Assembly: GCA_900239685.1 (NCBI GenBank)
Contig: OENT01000395.1
Location: 59,621-123,620, forward strand
Reading direction: 5' to 3'
Length of the DNA stretch: 64,000 nucleotides
Source: Rotaria macrura
Lineage: Eukaryota > Rotifera > Eurotatoria > Philodinida > Philodinidae
In this document: positions 62,218-64,000 of the stretch, piece after piece
Layout: the number at the start of each line of letters is the position of its first letter
Numbering within the stretch: position 1 is the first letter of the stretch
The notes under the pieces: model-generated
Databases searched by the model: none
Told to the model about the DNA's origin: nothing
The model's input: only the letters and a program-made list of their open reading frames with translations
Made by a program: the position numbers and the translations under genes

Positions 62218-63214
62218 CACTTCGTCGCACGACACTTCGTCGCGTTCACTTCGTCGCGAACACTTCGTCGCACGATCACTTCGTCGCGCGACACATCGTC
62301 GCAGTACATTTCGTCGCAATGATAATTCTTCACGATAATTTATCGTACATAAACGAAAGAATTAATTAATTGAATTACAGAATTTAGATTGGTCTGTTAT
62401 TTAATTTCCCCCCTTGTACAATTTTATCTTTATCTGATTGCTCAATAATGTAAATTAAAAAAAAAAAGAAAAATAGGACTATCCGATGTCTGATCGTTTA
62501 TTTTAAACTTATACTAACAAAATTCCTAGATTTGTTTCTGCATCGAATTTCAAGGAAGTTAATTAAAGAAAAACAGATTTCTCTTATATGAGAAATACCT
62601 TCGAACTGAAAGATTTTTTGCGATCCAATAAACAATTCAAAGCATTTCACCCAAAGATGTTTCGAAAAAACATATGACCATAGATGGAATACGAAATTAA
62701 AGCAAGATACTCTAGTTTTTAACTTTGGTATATGCTTTTAAAAATGAATGCTTAACTTGTAGTAATCTTAAACGTAGTAAAAATCAAATAAAATAAGCTT
62801 TTCGCATAGAATTTGTCGACATGAATTTCTAAATTTTATTTAAACATAACTTTTTCAATATAAANGAAATACTTTAGTTTTATTTAATAGTAGATTTCTT
62901 GAACTTTAACAAAATAATTTCTCACACAGTATCAATAAAACAAAGTTATTTTTTAATCTGACTGCATATTCTACCCATTATGTTACTCTAATAATTACAT
63001 GGTAGAGTATACATTCATGCAATTAATTGTGTAACATAATAAACAGCATGACTTAATCCAATTAAGTTCATGTTTTCGTTTAAATACGATGAATTTATCG
63101 CAACAAGTTATCATTGCGACGAAGTGAACGCGACGAAGTGTCGTGCGACGAAGTGATCGTGCGACGAAGTGTTCGCGACGAAGTGATCGCGACGAACTGT
63201 CGTGCGACGAAGTG
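62218..63214. mobile_element. Element L with CACTTCGTCGC arrays as inverted ends
   Basis: Left arm about 62218-62310: seven CACTTCGTCGC units spaced 14-17 bases with variable linkers (ACGA, GTT, GAA). Right arm about 63118-63214 carries the same units inverted (GCGACGAAGTG). About 800 bases of very AT-rich interior with no coding frame. A remnant of the same array lies at 37745-37790. Confidence 0.65.
62865..62865. other. Ambiguous base N
   Basis: The only undetermined base in the window, in AT-rich sequence between the arms of element L; probably an assembly or polishing artefact. Confidence 0.95.
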
Positions 63215-63221
63215 AGCGGTC

Positions 63222-63870
63222 ACCAACCAATCATATGTTATCAAGATTAGGAAATGAACCAATAGGTTTCGAAGAGGGCGAAATCAGCCAATCAGATGTT
63301 TTTTCGATTGGGCGATCGACAAATAGGTTTCGAGGAGAGCGAAATCAGCCAATCAGGTGTTTTTTCGATTGGGCGATCCACTAATTGAAAAAAACGAATG
63401 ATTGGAAGATTTCGCCACCCTCGAAATCGTATTGGTCGATCGCCCAATCGGAAAAACAAGTGATTCGATGAATTCGGCCCCCTCGAAATCTTATTGGGCC
63501 ATCACCTAATCGAAAAAACACATGATTGGAAGATTTCGCAGTCTGCGAAATCCCATTGGTCGATCGCCAAATCGAAAAAACTCATGATTGGTAGATTTCG
63601 ACCTCGCCGTAATCCTGCTCGGCGATGCCCTAATCGAAAAAACAAATGATTAGTTGATCTCGCCATCCGGGAAATCCTGTTGGTCGATCTGCCAATCAAA
63701 AAAACCATTGGTTGGCTGATTTCGCCATCTGCGTAATCCTATTGGCCCATCGCTCAATCGAAAAAACGTATGGTTGGGAGATTTTGCCATCGGTGAAATT
63801 CTATTAGCCGATCGCTGAATCGAAAAATCATCTAATTGACTGAATTCTGCATGGTCGAAATGCTGTTGGT
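63222..63870. repeat. Minisatellite of about 62-64 bases with an orientation switch
   Basis: Units contain GATTGG-AGATTTCGCC, CGAAATCCTATTGG and CGATCGCCCAATCGAAAAAA. About eight copies run in one orientation from 63385 to 63870; two or three copies at 63222-63380 run the other way. Copies differ at many sites. It lies between element L and the right arm of element O. Confidence 0.75.
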
Positions 63871-64000
63871 CTATGTTGTATGCTAAGTATGAGCTAGTTT
63901 TTGTTTGCCAGCGGCGCTTTCCTCTTAGAGATCAAAAACCATTTTTTCATTCTGTGCGAAGAACGAATTTACGAATTCACGAATTCACGAACGAACTTTT

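Larger units (their letters stand above)
62096..63996. mobile_element. Element O with 57-base terminal inverted repeats
   Basis: 62096-62153 and 63940-63996 are inverted copies: GTTCGTTCGTGAATTCGT at the left and ACGAATTCACGAACGAAC at the right, ending inward at CGCACAGAATGAAAAAATG and its inverse. The arms are built of GTTCGT and GAATTCGT words. It encloses the CACTTCGTCGC element and the tandem array. The right flank is cut by the window end, so the target duplication cannot be read. Confidence 0.65.

Noticed and set aside
63222-63870. Regular repeats that could suggest a CRISPR array
   Set aside because: Whole units vary together and no constant repeat/unique spacer pattern exists; this is a diverged minisatellite.

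Overview
The window is eukaryotic and most like a bdelloid rotifer. It is AT-rich. Its genes have many short GT-AG introns, often 45-70 bases. It carries an ADP-ribosyltransferase fused to kinesin-light-chain-type TPRs, which is common in bdelloids. It also carries many degenerate blocks related to TGTGGG, the reported bdelloid telomere unit. Species assignment is inference from content.

Layout. 1-12.6 kb: three relatives of a low-complexity protein family (MG start, basic N-terminus, Tyr/Pro-rich head, a K-x-R/P-V/T-I-F/Y core, then Gly/Pro/Met/Gln repeats): a partial minus-strand gene (1-1480), a nine-exon minus-strand gene (7574-9787) and a small plus-strand gene (12105-12610). 13-31 kb is ordinary gene territory: RRP8 rRNA methyltransferase, a 14-exon cationic amino-acid transporter (SLC7A) whose 3.6 kb intron holds a TIR element, METTL14 of the m6A writer complex, and a very short KCNQ-type potassium channel. 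32-37.5 kb is a nest of mobile elements. 38-53 kb holds the intronless ART-TPR gene, a decayed cathepsin-L-like gene, an RBR ubiquitin ligase with a ZZ finger, and an intronless GT61-like glycosyltransferase, separated by inverted-repeat elements. 53-64 kb has no intact gene that I can see and is built from nested elements, including a 4.7 kb element with a perfect 8-base target-site duplication.

The two most unusual things are these. (i) The modular low-complexity protein family, whose exons are nearly all symmetrical phase 1-1 cassettes, each with its own short peptide repeat. (ii) At least ten blocks in which one short word is repeated on both strands. The word differs between blocks (AAACGG, AACGCG, ATCCGAT, GGATCC, GGATAC, CACTTCGTCGC, AAAGGTT and others). 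Where a boundary can be read, these blocks sit at the two ends of an element, in inverted orientation, and elements are inserted into one another.

Gene models were spliced by eye from reading frame and GT-AG sites. The SLC7A, METTL14, RRP8, KCNQ and RBR models each close to a whole number of codons. Repeat boundaries and families were judged by eye, without alignment or database search.
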